DNA of 64,000 nt from Trinickia sp. Y13 (GTDB lineage: Bacteria; Pseudomonadota; Gammaproteobacteria; Burkholderiales; Burkholderiaceae), in contig NZ_JAKWFK010000017.1 of assembly GCF_029522115.1 (NCBI RefSeq), positions 1-64,000 on the forward strand. The letters are read 5' to 3'. The stretch's first letter is position 1; the number at the start of each line of letters is the position of its first letter. Of this stretch, positions 43,741 to 53,024 are shown one piece after another. The notes under the pieces were generated by a model. That model saw only the letters and a program-made list of their open reading frames with translations. It made no database searches and was not told where the DNA came from. The translations under genes were made by a program, and so were the position numbers.

Positions 43741-44847
43741 ATGTCCAATCTGAGCAATGCTTTGCAGCTCAAGGCCATTTCGAGCCAGCTGCCGGTCACG
43801 GCTTACTTCGATGAAGCGCTGCTCGCGCGAGAAATCGAAACACTTTTCAAGAAGGGTCCTCGCTACGTCGGGCATGAGTTGATGGTGCCCGAGGCGGGGA
43901 ACTATTTCGCCCTACCCAGCGAAAACGAAGGGCGCGTGCTCGTGCGCAACCAACGTTCGCAGGTGGAGCTGCTATCGAACGTCTGTCGTCATCGCCAGGC
44001 GATCATGCTCAATGGGCGCGGCCAGGCTCAGAACATCGTCTGCCCACTGCACCGCTGGACATACAATCTCGACGGCGAATTGCTCGGAGCGCCGCATTTC
44101 GCCGACAACCCCTGCCTGAACCTTGGCGCCACGCCGCTGCAGAATTGGCACGGCTTGCTGTTCGAGACCGAGGGCCGGGACGTCGCGAGAGATCTGGCGA
44201 AGCTCGGCACGCAGCATCATTTCGACTTCACGGACTACATGTTCGATCACGTCGAAGTGCACGAGTGCAACTACAACTGGAAGACGTTCATCGAGGTGTA
44301 TCTCGAGGACTATCACGTCGTGCCGTTCCATCCGGGCCTCGGCAGCTTCGTCAATTGCGACGATCTGACGTGGGAGTTCGGCGATTGGTACAGCGTCCAG
44401 ACGGTTGGCGTGCATAACGGGCTCGCCAAGCCCGGCAGCACGGTCTATCGCAAGTGGCACGACCAAGTGCTGCGCGTGCGCGACGGCGAACCGCCCGAAT
44501 ATGGCGCCATCTGGATGGTCTACTACCCAGGGCTCATGATCGAGTGGTACCCGCACGTGCTCGTCGTCTCGTGGTTGATTCCGCGCGGCCCGCGCAAAAC
44601 GACGAACATCGTGGAGTTCTACTATCCCGAGGAATTCGCCCTTTTCGAGCGAGAATTCGTCGAAGCGGAGCGCGCGGCCTATATGGAGACGGCGCGCGAA
44701 GACGACGAGATCGGCGAGCGCATGGACGCCGGCCGCCTTGCTCTGCTCGAGCGCGGCGAATCGCAGGTCGGGCCGTATCAAAGCCCGATGGAAGACGGCA
44801 TGCAGCATTTCCACGAGTTCCTGCGGCGCGAGCTCGGCGAAATCTGA
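43741..44847 (+). CDS. Rieske-type ring-hydroxylating oxygenase alpha subunit
   Basis: This 368-residue protein has an N-terminal Rieske [2Fe-2S] domain with C-x-H (NVCRHRQA) and C-x2-H (IVCPLHRWTY), at about residues 81-105. The catalytic mononuclear-iron domain has the ligand helix EVYLEDYHVVPFHPGL (about 188-203). Such enzymes hydroxylate aromatic or other small substrates using electrons from a reductase; neither substrate nor partner can be told here. The start follows GGGAG; a perfect TATAAT lies upstream at 43666-43671, though without a clear -35. The gene is single, with no ferredoxin or reductase gene beside it. Confidence 0.88.
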   Translation: MSNLSNALQLKAISSQLPVTAYFDEALLAREIETLFKKGPRYVGHELMVPEAGNYFALPSENEGRVLVRNQRSQVELLSNVCRHRQAIMLNGRGQAQNIVCPLHRWTYNLDGELLGAPHFADNPCLNLGATPLQNWHGLLFETEGRDVARDLAKLGTQHHFDFTDYMFDHVEVHECNYNWKTFIEVYLEDYHVVPFHPGLGSFVNCDDLTWEFGDWYSVQTVGVHNGLAKPGSTVYRKWHDQVLRVRDGEPPEYGAIWMVYYPGLMIEWYPHVLVVSWLIPRGPRKTTNIVEFYYPEEFALFEREFVEAERAAYMETAREDDEIGERMDAGRLALLERGESQVGPYQSPMEDGMQHFHEFLRRELGEI

Positions 44848-44991
44848 GGCGGCGCGCGCCGCGTGCGGCCAAGCGCCCCGATCGAACGACGGGCAAGACG
44901 GCGAACATGCCTCTTGCCCGTCTTTTTGTTTAGACTGCAATCAATCGTCCGCCATCCAAGCGGGAGTTCGCTCGCCACCGAGGTGCCCATC

Positions 44992-45864
44992 ATGCCGCAC
45001 ACGCATTACACCACTCTCATTTCGGCCGAGAACCTGGCGGAGCGCTTATCCAGCGCACCCGGCAGCGTTTTGGTCTTCGACTGCAGCTTCGACCTTGCCA
45101 ATCCAAGCGCCGGCGAGCAAGCCTATGCAGCGGGCCATATCCCCGGCGCCCATTACTTGCACCTCGATCGCGACTTGTCTGGCGCCAAGACGGGCAAGAA
45201 CGGCCGGCACCCGCTGCCTGCCCGCGATGCGCTCGTCGATACCCTCTGCAAACACGGACTGAAGGAGCGCCAGCAAGTCGTCGCTTACGATGCCCAAGGC
45301 GGCGGCTATGCAGCGCGCCTTTGGTGGCTCTTGCGCTGGCTCGGCCACGATTCGGTTGCCGTGCTCGATGGCGGCCTGCAAGCGTGGCAGGCCGCGGGAC
45401 AAAAGCTCGACACCGCCGCGCCCGGCGCCGTGGCGCGCGGGGATTTCAAAGCCGCCGCCCCGCTTGCCGTGACCGTGGACGCCCAACACTTGCTGGCGAA
45501 CCTGAAGGGTGGCCAACAGGTTGTCATCGATGCGCGCTCGCCTGACCGCTATCGCGGGGAAAACGAAACGATCGATCCTGTTGCAGGCCACATCCCCGGT
45601 GCGCTCAATCGCTTCTTCAAGGACAACCTGACGTCCGACGGGCGTTTCAAGTCGGCCCATACGTTGCGCGCGGAGTTCGGCGCGGTCATGGGTCAAACAT
45701 CGCCCGAGCACGTGGTGCTGCAATGCGGCTCGGGCGTCACCGCATGCCATAACGCGCTCGCGATGGAGGTAGCCGGCTTGCACGGCCCGGCGCTGTACGC
45801 GGGGTCATGGAGCGAGTGGTGCGCCGACCCGTCGCGCCCCGTCGCGACCGGGCCGAATCCTTGA
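44992..45864 (+). CDS. sseA: 3-mercaptopyruvate sulfurtransferase / rhodanese-type enzyme
   Basis: This 290-residue protein has two rhodanese domains. The catalytic loop in the second is CGSGVTACHN (about residues 243-252), matching the CG-[S/T]-G-V-T-A motif of mercaptopyruvate sulfurtransferases rather than the CRKGVTA of thiosulfate enzymes. It transfers sulfur from 3-mercaptopyruvate to thiols or cyanide. The first domain has the usual YAAGHIPGAHYLHLDRDLSG region but is catalytically silent. It stands alone after the Rieske gene. Confidence 0.88.
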   Translation: MPHTHYTTLISAENLAERLSSAPGSVLVFDCSFDLANPSAGEQAYAAGHIPGAHYLHLDRDLSGAKTGKNGRHPLPARDALVDTLCKHGLKERQQVVAYDAQGGGYAARLWWLLRWLGHDSVAVLDGGLQAWQAAGQKLDTAAPGAVARGDFKAAAPLAVTVDAQHLLANLKGGQQVVIDARSPDRYRGENETIDPVAGHIPGALNRFFKDNLTSDGRFKSAHTLRAEFGAVMGQTSPEHVVLQCGSGVTACHNALAMEVAGLHGPALYAGSWSEWCADPSRPVATGPNP

Positions 45865-45901
45865 AGCGCGACGCTTGGCGCCATTCGGCGAACGCCCGCG
45901 G

Positions 45902-46480
45902 CTAACCGCCCGGTGAGTCTTTTAGCAGCCTAACGCCGGCCGACGAGTTTTTAGCGATGGACGCCTGCGTGCCGAAGAGCCCATTTCTTAGCGCGTTGCC
46001 CGGCGCGCTCAAGTTGACCAACTCGACGGCGGATCCCGCAGGCAGGTCGCGCAGCCACCGGCTCAAGGGCGAGACGGTGATCAGATTGCCTGCCGGCGCC
46101 GATGCCGTGCCGTAGTAAAGCGCGATATCGGCCGGGTAATGCTGCGTGGGCACCGTGCGCACGGCGACGAGATCCCCCGTGGCCCTCTGCTGCAAACGCC
46201 GCGGCAATGCCATCGTGGTTGAAGTCTCCCCGTCGAGAATATGCAGAAACTCGGGTTGCCCCGGCAGTTTCAACCATTTGACAGCAACGCGAATTCCCTT
46301 GAACACCCTTTTCGGCCAAGCCCGGCCGATGGGGGTCAAGACGATCGTGCGGCTGGGATCGCGAGCGGTAGACGTGCAGTAGCCGAGTGCGTTATTGCCC
46401 GTTTTACCGTCGGGAAGCGACACCATGTGGGTGGCAAGCGGAGGATGGCTCATCGTATCGGAAGAGCAGGTCCCCGCCAT
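45902..46480 (-). CDS. unknown protein
   Basis: This 192-residue frame encodes a protein I do not recognise (middle part KWLKLPGQPEFLHILDGETS; end NSSAGVRLLKDSPGG). It has no membrane helix, signal peptide or known motif. Composition is consistent with coding sequence. It converges on the sulfurtransferase gene and lies 164 nt from the end of ndh. No strong ribosome-binding site is visible, so the start may be wrong. Confidence 0.5.
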   Translation of the reverse strand: MAGTCSSDTMSHPPLATHMVSLPDGKTGNNALGYCTSTARDPSRTIVLTPIGRAWPKRVFKGIRVAVKWLKLPGQPEFLHILDGETSTTMALPRRLQQRATGDLVAVRTVPTQHYPADIALYYGTASAPAGNLITVSPLSRWLRDLPAGSAVELVNLSAPGNALRNGLFGTQASIAKNSSAGVRLLKDSPGG

Positions 46481-46644
46481 ACGGCGCGGCGGGAGAGCGC
46501 TGCTTGATTGAAAACGGCAAGCCTACGCGGCCGGCGCCCTACCGATGACGAGCAGCAAATAATTTCAGACCAAGTGAATCATGACGGATGGCCCGCGCGC
46601 CGGCGAGCCGTCTTGGGCACTCATGCGACCGCCCAGCGCAGCCG

Positions 46645-47994
46645 CTAATGCAGCTTGACGCGCGGCAGCGTCGTGCGCCGCAGCCAGTGCGCCACGGTAT
46701 CGAGCATCATCCGTGGATAGCCGTGCAACGCCGCGATATGCAGCCGGTACAGCGACATATACATGAAGCGGGCGAACAGCCCTTCGACGAGCATACTGCC
46801 GCCGATGAGCCCTCCCATCAGGTTGCCCACTGCACTGAAGTGTCCCAGCGATACGAGCGAGCCGAAATCGCGATACGTGAATTCCGGTAGGGCCTTGCCT
46901 TCGAGCCGATTCGACATCGCGCGCAGCAGAAAGCTCGCTTGTTGGTGCGCCGCCTGGGCGCGCGGCGGCACATTGCGCTCCTGCCCGGGCCATGGGCACG
47001 CCGCGCAATCGCCCAGAGCGAAGATGTTGTCGTCCAGTTCGGTTTGCAGGGTGCGACGCACGCAGAGTTGGCCCAAGCGATTGACCGTAAGGCCGTCGAG
47101 CTGCCCGAGCACGGCCGGCGCCTTGATACCGGCCGCCCAAACGGTAAGGTCCGCGCGCACGCTTTTGCCGCTTGCCGTACGGACCACGCCGGGCGCCACT
47201 TCCGCCACCGTTTCGCCGATCATCAGCTTCACGCCCAGCTTGCGCAGCAACTCAGCCGTCGCGCTCGATACACGCTCCTGCAGCGCCGGCAAAATGCGGG
47301 GACCCGCCTCGATCAATACGATGCCGATGTCGTGACGTGGATCGAGCTTGTGCAAGCCATAGGCCGAGAGCACCTGCGCCGTATTGCGCAGTTCGGCGGA
47401 CAACTCGACGCCGGTCGCACCGCCGCCCACGATCGCCACTTGAATGCGCGCCTCCGCCTCCGCGGAAGGTCCCAGCCCCGACTCCACGGTGGCGTGAGGT
47501 TGATGCTCGGCCCGCATGCACGCGGCGATGAGGCGCTTTCTGAACCGCTCCGCTTGCGCCACGGTATCGAGTGCGATCGAATGCTCCGCCGCGCCCTGCA
47601 CGCCGAAGAAATGCGTCGTGCTGCCGATCGCGATCACGAGCGTGTCGTACTCGAGCATGCGCTGCGGCAAGAGTTCGGCTCCGTCGGAATCGATGACGGG
47701 CGCGATCGTGATGCGCTTGGCGGCCCGATCGATGCCGACGAGATCGCCCTGCTGAAATTCGAACCCGTGCCAACGCGCCTGCGCCGCATATTCGAGTTCC
47801 TGCGTGAACGGGTCGAGACTGCCTGCCGCTACCTCGTGCAGTAAAGGCTTCCAGATGTGCGTCGGATAACGATCGACCAACGTGACGAGCGCGCGCGGCT
47901 CTTCGCCGTTCTTGAGCGCGCCGTAACGATCCCCGAGGCGCGTGGCCAATTCGAGCCCACCCGCACCTCCCCCCACGACGATAAAACGATGCAT
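46645..47994 (-). CDS. ndh: type II NADH dehydrogenase (NDH-2)
   Basis: This 449-residue flavoprotein has two dinucleotide-binding motifs: VVGGGAGGLELATRLG (N-terminal, FAD) and VAIVGGGATGVELSAEL (about residues 178-194, NADH). It carries the late FAD contact FALGDCAACPW and a C-terminal region with a hydrophobic stretch (GNLMGGLIGGSMLVEGLF) for membrane association. It passes electrons from NADH to ubiquinone without pumping protons. I start it at the ATG at 47992-47994, immediately before the FAD motif; upstream residues in the frame are not protein-like. Confidence 0.93.
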   Translation of the reverse strand: MHRFIVVGGGAGGLELATRLGDRYGALKNGEEPRALVTLVDRYPTHIWKPLLHEVAAGSLDPFTQELEYAAQARWHGFEFQQGDLVGIDRAAKRITIAPVIDSDGAELLPQRMLEYDTLVIAIGSTTHFFGVQGAAEHSIALDTVAQAERFRKRLIAACMRAEHQPHATVESGLGPSAEAEARIQVAIVGGGATGVELSAELRNTAQVLSAYGLHKLDPRHDIGIVLIEAGPRILPALQERVSSATAELLRKLGVKLMIGETVAEVAPGVVRTASGKSVRADLTVWAAGIKAPAVLGQLDGLTVNRLGQLCVRRTLQTELDDNIFALGDCAACPWPGQERNVPPRAQAAHQQASFLLRAMSNRLEGKALPEFTYRDFGSLVSLGHFSAVGNLMGGLIGGSMLVEGLFARFMYMSLYRLHIAALHGYPRMMLDTVAHWLRRTTLPRVKLH

Positions 47995-48152
47995 GCCGAT
48001 ACCCCTATGCCGTTGATGATTCGGTTCGGTCGCGCGCTCATGGATCGCGGCGCGCGTGTCGTTCGGCCATTGTGCGCGAAGACGCATGCTCGCGCGAAGC
48101 CCTCACGGCTTATTGAAGCCATGCGGGCGCGAGCATGAGCCGGATCAGCGCA

Positions 48153-50930
48153 TCAATGCGCTTCCTCCCAGTTCGCGCCGACGCCCACTTCCGCCACGAG
48201 CGGCACCTTCAGGGCCGCGACGCCGCACATCAATTGCGGCAGCTTTTCGCGTACGACGGGCAGTTCGTCGTCGGGCACTTCGAGCACGAGTTCGTCATGC
48301 ACTTGCATGATCATGCGGCTCTTGGCTTGCTCTCGTTCGAGCCACCCTTGCACCGCGATCATCGACAATTTGATGAGATCGGCCGCCGTGCCTTGCATCG
48401 GCGCATTGATGGCTGCACGCTCGGCCGCTTGGCGGCGCGGACCATTGCCGCCGTTGATCTCGGGCAGCCACAGCCGGCGGCCGAAAACCGTTTCGACGTA
48501 GCCCTTCACCTTGGCGCTCGAACGCGTGTCCTCCATGTACCGAGCGACGCCGGGATAGCGCGCGAAGTAGCGATCGATATAAAGCTTGGCGGCGTCGCGC
48601 GTGATCCCGAGATTGGCGGCCAACCCGAACGAGCTCATCCCGTAGATCAAACCGAAGTTGATGACTTTGGCGATGCGTCGCTGATCGCTCGAAACTTCGA
48701 GCGGCGTCACGCCGAACACCTCTGCCGCCGTCGCGCGGTGAATGTCCTCGCCTTGCGCGAACGCGCGCAGCAACGATTCATCGCCGGAAATATGCGCCAT
48801 GATGCGCAGCTCGATCTGCGAGTAGTCCGCCGAGATGATCTTGCTGCCTTCGGGGGCGATGAACGCCTCGCGGATGCGGCGGCCTTCCGCCGTGCGCACG
48901 GGAATGTTTTGCAGATTGGGGTCGTTCGAAGCGAGCCGCCCCGTCACGGCCACGGCCTGCGCGTAGTTCGTATGCACGCGGCCGGTTTTCGGATTCACCA
49001 TGCGCGGCAGCTTGTCGGTATAGGTCGACTTGAGCTTCGACAAGCCGCGATGCTCCAATAGCAGTTTCGGCAAAGGGTAATCTTCGGCCAGCTTTTGCAG
49101 CACTTCTTCATCGGTGGAAGGCGCGCCGCTCGGCGTTTTCTTGATGACGGGCAGTTGCAGCCGCTCGAAGAAGATCTGCCCGATCTGCTTGGGCGAACCG
49201 AGATTGAACTCGCCGCCCGCAAGCGCATAGGCCTCGCCTTCGAGCTCGATGAGCCGCCCCGCGATTTCGCTGCTTTGACGGCGCAGCCGTTCGCTGTCGA
49301 TCAAGACGCCGTTGCGCTCCATCTTGCGCAACACGCGCGCCGTGGGCAATTCGATGTCGCGATAGACATACAGCAACCCGGGCTCGCGCTCGACCTGCGG
49401 AAACAGCGCCGTGTGCAATTGGAACGTGATGTCGGCGTCTTCGGCGGCGTACTCGGCCGCTTGCGCGAGCGCCACCTCGTCGAAACCGATCTGCTGCGCG
49501 CCCTTGCCCGCCACTTCTTCGTACTTGATGGTCTTGACGCCGAGATGACGCGACGCAAGGCTGTCCATGTCGTGCGGACGATGCGATTCGAGCACGTACG
49601 ATTCGAGCAGCGTGTCGTGCTCGACGCCGTTCAGTTCGATGCCGTAGTTGGCGAGCACCTGCTCGTCGTACTTCAAATGTTGGCCCAGCTTCTTCTTCTC
49701 GGGGCTTTCGAGCCAGGGCTTGAGCTTGGCCAGCACCTCGTCGCGTGGCAGTTGAACGGGGGCGTCGGGCCCGCGATGGGCGACCGGGATGTAGGCCGCA
49801 CAGCCGGCCCCGACCGATAGCGAAATCCCCACGAGTTCCGCTTGCATCGCGTCGAGCGAGGTCGTTTCGGTATCGAAGGCGGTCAGCGGCGCGCTGTCGA
49901 TTTTCGCAAGCCAGGTATCGAAGTGCTCCCACGTCTGCACGGTTTCGTAGCAGCGCTCCGGCGCGATCGTCGGCGCAGGCTCGGCCGCGAGCATGCCTGT
50001 CGGCTCGGCCACGCCTGCCGCGGCCTGCGCATCTTCGGCGCCTTCGATCAACGTTTCGATCTCGCGCAGCCACGTTCTGAAGCCGTGCCGCATGAACAGA
50101 TCGCGCAATTCGAGCGGGGACTCGGGGCGAGCGGGCAAGGTTTCCTCGATCGAGGCCACATGCTCGGTCAGATCGCAGGCGCGTTCGACCGTGACGAGCT
50201 TTTTGGCGAGCGGCAGGAAATCGAGCGCGCGGCGCAGGTTTTCGCCGACGACGCCCTTGATTTCGCTCGCATGCTCCACGATGCCGTCCAGCGTTTCATA
50301 TTGCGCGAGCCATTTGACGGCCGTCTTCGGGCCGCATTTTTCGACGCCGGGCACGTTGTCGACGGTGTCGCCGATCAGCGAAAGGTAATCGACGATACGC
50401 TCGGGCGGCACGCCAAACTTGGCGATGACGCCTTCGCGGTCGAGCGTCTCGTTCGTCATGGTGTTGACGAGCGTAACGTGGTTGCTGACGAGTTGGGCCA
50501 AGTCCTTGTCGCCCGTGGAGACGACGACGTGCATCCCTTCGCGCTCGGCCGCGGACGCAAGCGTGCCGATGACGTCGTCCGCTTCCACGCCGTCGATCAT
50601 CAGCAGCGGCCAACCCAGCGCGCGCACGGCAAAATGGATCGGTTCGATCTGCTTGGCGAGGTCTTCGGGCATGGAGGGACGATGGGCCTTGTACTCCGGA
50701 TACCAATCGTCACGGAACGTCTTGCCCTTTGCGTCGAAGACGCACGCGCTATACTCTGCCGTGACGTCCTTGCGCATGCGCCGCAACATGTTGATGAATC
50801 CGTAGAGCGCACCCGTCGGCTCGCCGTCGGGCCCGCGCAAGTCTGGCATGGCATGGTAGGCCCGATACAGATAGCTTGATCCGTCGACCAAAACGAGGGT
50901 CTTACCTTTCAGGTTCCGTTCTGCAGGCAT
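48153..50930 (-). CDS. polA: DNA polymerase I
   Basis: This 925-residue enzyme fills gaps and removes primers. It has a 5'-3' nuclease domain (LVLVDGSSYLYRAYHAMPDL; GVEADDVIGTLA), a 3'-5' exonuclease domain with D-x-E (AFDTETTSLDA) and a polymerase domain (IISADYSQIELRIMAHI; MIMQVHDELVLEVPDDE). The proofreading acidic residues appear intact. The ATG at 50928-50930 lies next to the start of the divergent LOG gene, and no ribosome-binding site precedes it, so this transcript may have an unusual leader. Confidence 0.96.
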   Translation of the reverse strand: MPAERNLKGKTLVLVDGSSYLYRAYHAMPDLRGPDGEPTGALYGFINMLRRMRKDVTAEYSACVFDAKGKTFRDDWYPEYKAHRPSMPEDLAKQIEPIHFAVRALGWPLLMIDGVEADDVIGTLASAAEREGMHVVVSTGDKDLAQLVSNHVTLVNTMTNETLDREGVIAKFGVPPERIVDYLSLIGDTVDNVPGVEKCGPKTAVKWLAQYETLDGIVEHASEIKGVVGENLRRALDFLPLAKKLVTVERACDLTEHVASIEETLPARPESPLELRDLFMRHGFRTWLREIETLIEGAEDAQAAAGVAEPTGMLAAEPAPTIAPERCYETVQTWEHFDTWLAKIDSAPLTAFDTETTSLDAMQAELVGISLSVGAGCAAYIPVAHRGPDAPVQLPRDEVLAKLKPWLESPEKKKLGQHLKYDEQVLANYGIELNGVEHDTLLESYVLESHRPHDMDSLASRHLGVKTIKYEEVAGKGAQQIGFDEVALAQAAEYAAEDADITFQLHTALFPQVEREPGLLYVYRDIELPTARVLRKMERNGVLIDSERLRRQSSEIAGRLIELEGEAYALAGGEFNLGSPKQIGQIFFERLQLPVIKKTPSGAPSTDEEVLQKLAEDYPLPKLLLEHRGLSKLKSTYTDKLPRMVNPKTGRVHTNYAQAVAVTGRLASNDPNLQNIPVRTAEGRRIREAFIAPEGSKIISADYSQIELRIMAHISGDESLLRAFAQGEDIHRATAAEVFGVTPLEVSSDQRRIAKVINFGLIYGMSSFGLAANLGITRDAAKLYIDRYFARYPGVARYMEDTRSSAKVKGYVETVFGRRLWLPEINGGNGPRRQAAERAAINAPMQGTAADLIKLSMIAVQGWLEREQAKSRMIMQVHDELVLEVPDDELPVVREKLPQLMCGVAALKVPLVAEVGVGANWEEAH

Positions 50931-50931
50931 T

Positions 50932-51675
50932 ATGAACAAGAGAAAAGTGATTCCGAGTCTGCGATCGCTCGCAGATCAAGAACGCGCGACGGCCAAGAAG
51001 GCCCGCGCGTCGTGGCAGATGTTCACGATTATGGCAGAGTTCATCGAGGCGACCGAGTACCTCTCGGAGATCCGCCCGGCCGTAAGCATTTACGGTTCGG
51101 CGCGCCTCAAACCGAACTCGCCTTACTACAAACTCGCGACGCAAATCGCGCGCAAGGTGTCCGATGCCGGCTTCGCCGTCATCTCGGGCGGCGGCCCCGG
51201 CATCATGGAGGCGGCCAACAGAGGCGCGCATGCGGGCAAGGCGCCGTCGGTGGGCTTGAACATCGAGCTGCCGCACGAGCAATCGGGTAACCAATGGCAA
51301 GACATCACGCTACGTTTTCGCCATTTCTTCACGCGCAAGGTCACGTTCGTCAAGAATTCCGATGCGGTCATCGTCATGCCGGGCGGCTTCGGCACGCTCG
51401 ATGAACTGGCCGAAGTATTGACGCTGATTCAAACGAAGAAGTCGCGGCACGTGCCGATCATTCTCGTCGGCAGCGAATTCTGGAAGGGGCTGCTGCATTG
51501 GTTCGAAACCGCCCTCGTGCCGATGAGGCTCATCAACCCCGAAGACATCAACCTCATGCAGGTGATCGACGATCCCGATCAAGTGCTCGAAGCGGTGCTC
51601 AAGTTTTATGAGGACCGCGGCGAGGCCGAGCCGCACGCGGCGAAGTCGGACGAGGATCGGATGTTCTATCTTTGA
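50932..51675 (+). CDS. LOG-family protein (TIGR00730), nucleotide 5'-monophosphate phosphoribohydrolase type
   Basis: This 247-residue protein has the LOG signature PGGFGTLDELAEVLT (about residues 151-165) and the Rossmann motif SGGGPGIMEAANRGA (about 85-99). Family members cleave the N-glycosidic bond of nucleoside monophosphates, including cytokinin precursors, or act as lysine-decarboxylase-like proteins; the bacterial substrate is uncertain. An N-terminal extension of about 40 residues precedes the core. It is divergent from polA with start codons one base apart. Confidence 0.9.
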   Translation: MNKRKVIPSLRSLADQERATAKKARASWQMFTIMAEFIEATEYLSEIRPAVSIYGSARLKPNSPYYKLATQIARKVSDAGFAVISGGGPGIMEAANRGAHAGKAPSVGLNIELPHEQSGNQWQDITLRFRHFFTRKVTFVKNSDAVIVMPGGFGTLDELAEVLTLIQTKKSRHVPIILVGSEFWKGLLHWFETALVPMRLINPEDINLMQVIDDPDQVLEAVLKFYEDRGEAEPHAAKSDEDRMFYL

Positions 51676-51766
51676 AGGGCTTTACGCCTAGGCGGAAGGC
51701 TGGGCGCTTCGGTCTTCAAGCCGTGCCTTCCGATGACACTGTTTGGCGGGCACGCGTCGCCCGCCG

Positions 51767-52834
51767 CTAGCCTTCGCCGCACGCGCCGACATGCCCCGCG
51801 CCGCGAACCGGCGCCGTAGAGGCACGCTCCACTAGATGCGGCTCTGAAGTCACGCTCATCGGAACCTCCCCCGAAGGCGCCCCTTCCTCCCGACGCCTAG
51901 GCGTTTCGATCAATTCGAGAAGCGACGCGACCGCGAGTTCCGCCGCCTCCACCGTCGGCACCGCGACCGTCGTCAACGCCGGTCGCGATTCTCGCGCAAG
52001 CTGAATATCGGTGATGCCAATCACCGATAGATCGCGCGGAACACACAGACCTAAATCGGCCGCTGCCTGCATCGCCCCCAGCGCCGGCAAATCGTTCGTC
52101 GTGAACAGCGCCGTCAGATCCGGATGCTGGCTCAGCAAATCGAGCGCCGAGGCATAGCCGCCCTGCGTCGTATCGGGCGCGTAAAGCACCGGCGCTGCGC
52201 GGCCATCGAGGCCAGCCGCTCGCATCGCATCGAGGAATCCGTCATAGCGCGCCGCATGAATCCCGTATACCTTGCTGCCGACGATCGCCCCAATCCGCCG
52301 GTGGCCGAGCGACAACAAATGTTGCCCAGCCAATTCCCCGGCCAAACGAAAATCCACCGCGACGCACGGCAGCCCCGGCGGGTCGAGCGGCCGCTCCCAC
52401 ATGCAAAGCACCACCGGCGCGCCACGCAACTGCGTCATCCGCAAATCCTCGAAGTCGAGGTTCGCATTCATTACCAGCACACCTTCCGATAGCGTGCCCG
52501 CGATTTGATCGAGGTATGCGCGTCCCGTCTGCGGATCGCCGTCGGTGTTGCAGATGATGAGGAACCGCCCCTGGCGACGCAGCGCGTTCTCCACCGCCAG
52601 CGCGAACTCCGGGTAGAACGGGTTCGCGATGCTCGACACCATCAGCGCGATCGTGGGCGCGCGTCCCTCGGCCAACGCGCGCGCCGGCAAATGCGGCCGG
52701 TAACCCAACTCGGCAATCGCATCGAGAACACGCTGGCGCGTCTTCTCGCCTACACGCCCCTTGTTGCGAAGCACGTTCGAGACCGTCGCCGACGTCACGC
52801 CGGCGCGCAAAGCCACTTCATTCAATGTCGGCAT
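51767..52834 (-). CDS. LacI-family transcriptional repressor of the beta-galactoside cassette
   Basis: This 355-residue regulator has an N-terminal LacI-type helix-turn-helix and hinge (TLNEVALRAGVTSATVSNVL; AIAELGYRPHLPARALAEG) and a periplasmic-binding-protein-like sugar-sensing domain (IALMVSSIANPFYPEFALAV). The ~30-residue C-terminal tail is not conserved. It is divergent from the transporter/GH42 operon, and a perfect palindrome of LacI type lies between them. It likely represses that operon until a galactoside is present. Confidence 0.9.
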   Translation of the reverse strand: MPTLNEVALRAGVTSATVSNVLRNKGRVGEKTRQRVLDAIAELGYRPHLPARALAEGRAPTIALMVSSIANPFYPEFALAVENALRRQGRFLIICNTDGDPQTGRAYLDQIAGTLSEGVLVMNANLDFEDLRMTQLRGAPVVLCMWERPLDPPGLPCVAVDFRLAGELAGQHLLSLGHRRIGAIVGSKVYGIHAARYDGFLDAMRAAGLDGRAAPVLYAPDTTQGGYASALDLLSQHPDLTALFTTNDLPALGAMQAAADLGLCVPRDLSVIGITDIQLARESRPALTTVAVPTVEAAELAVASLLELIETPRRREEGAPSGEVPMSVTSEPHLVERASTAPVRGAGHVGACGEG

Positions 52835-52973
52835 ATCTGCTCAATAAATGGGACGGTTATTCAGCATTTGCGTGATCGCGGCGATCGCGGCAAGATTGCC
52901 CGCACATTCAGTACGCATCTTCGGAGGAGCGGCCACTGCGCATCGCATGGTCGCCCTGGGCTAAGCGAGTTGA

Positions 52974-52985
52974 TTAAGCGCTTAA
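52974..52985. promoter_or_regulatory. LacI-type operator palindrome
   Basis: TTAAGCGCTTAA is a perfect 12-bp palindrome with a central CG, the hallmark of LacI-family operators. It lies 39 bp before the ABC ATPase gene and 139 bp before the divergent regulator gene, well placed to control the operon. Confidence 0.75.
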
Positions 52986-53024
52986 CCTACGACGACGCGC
53001 AGATTAAAACATGGAGACGAGGCG

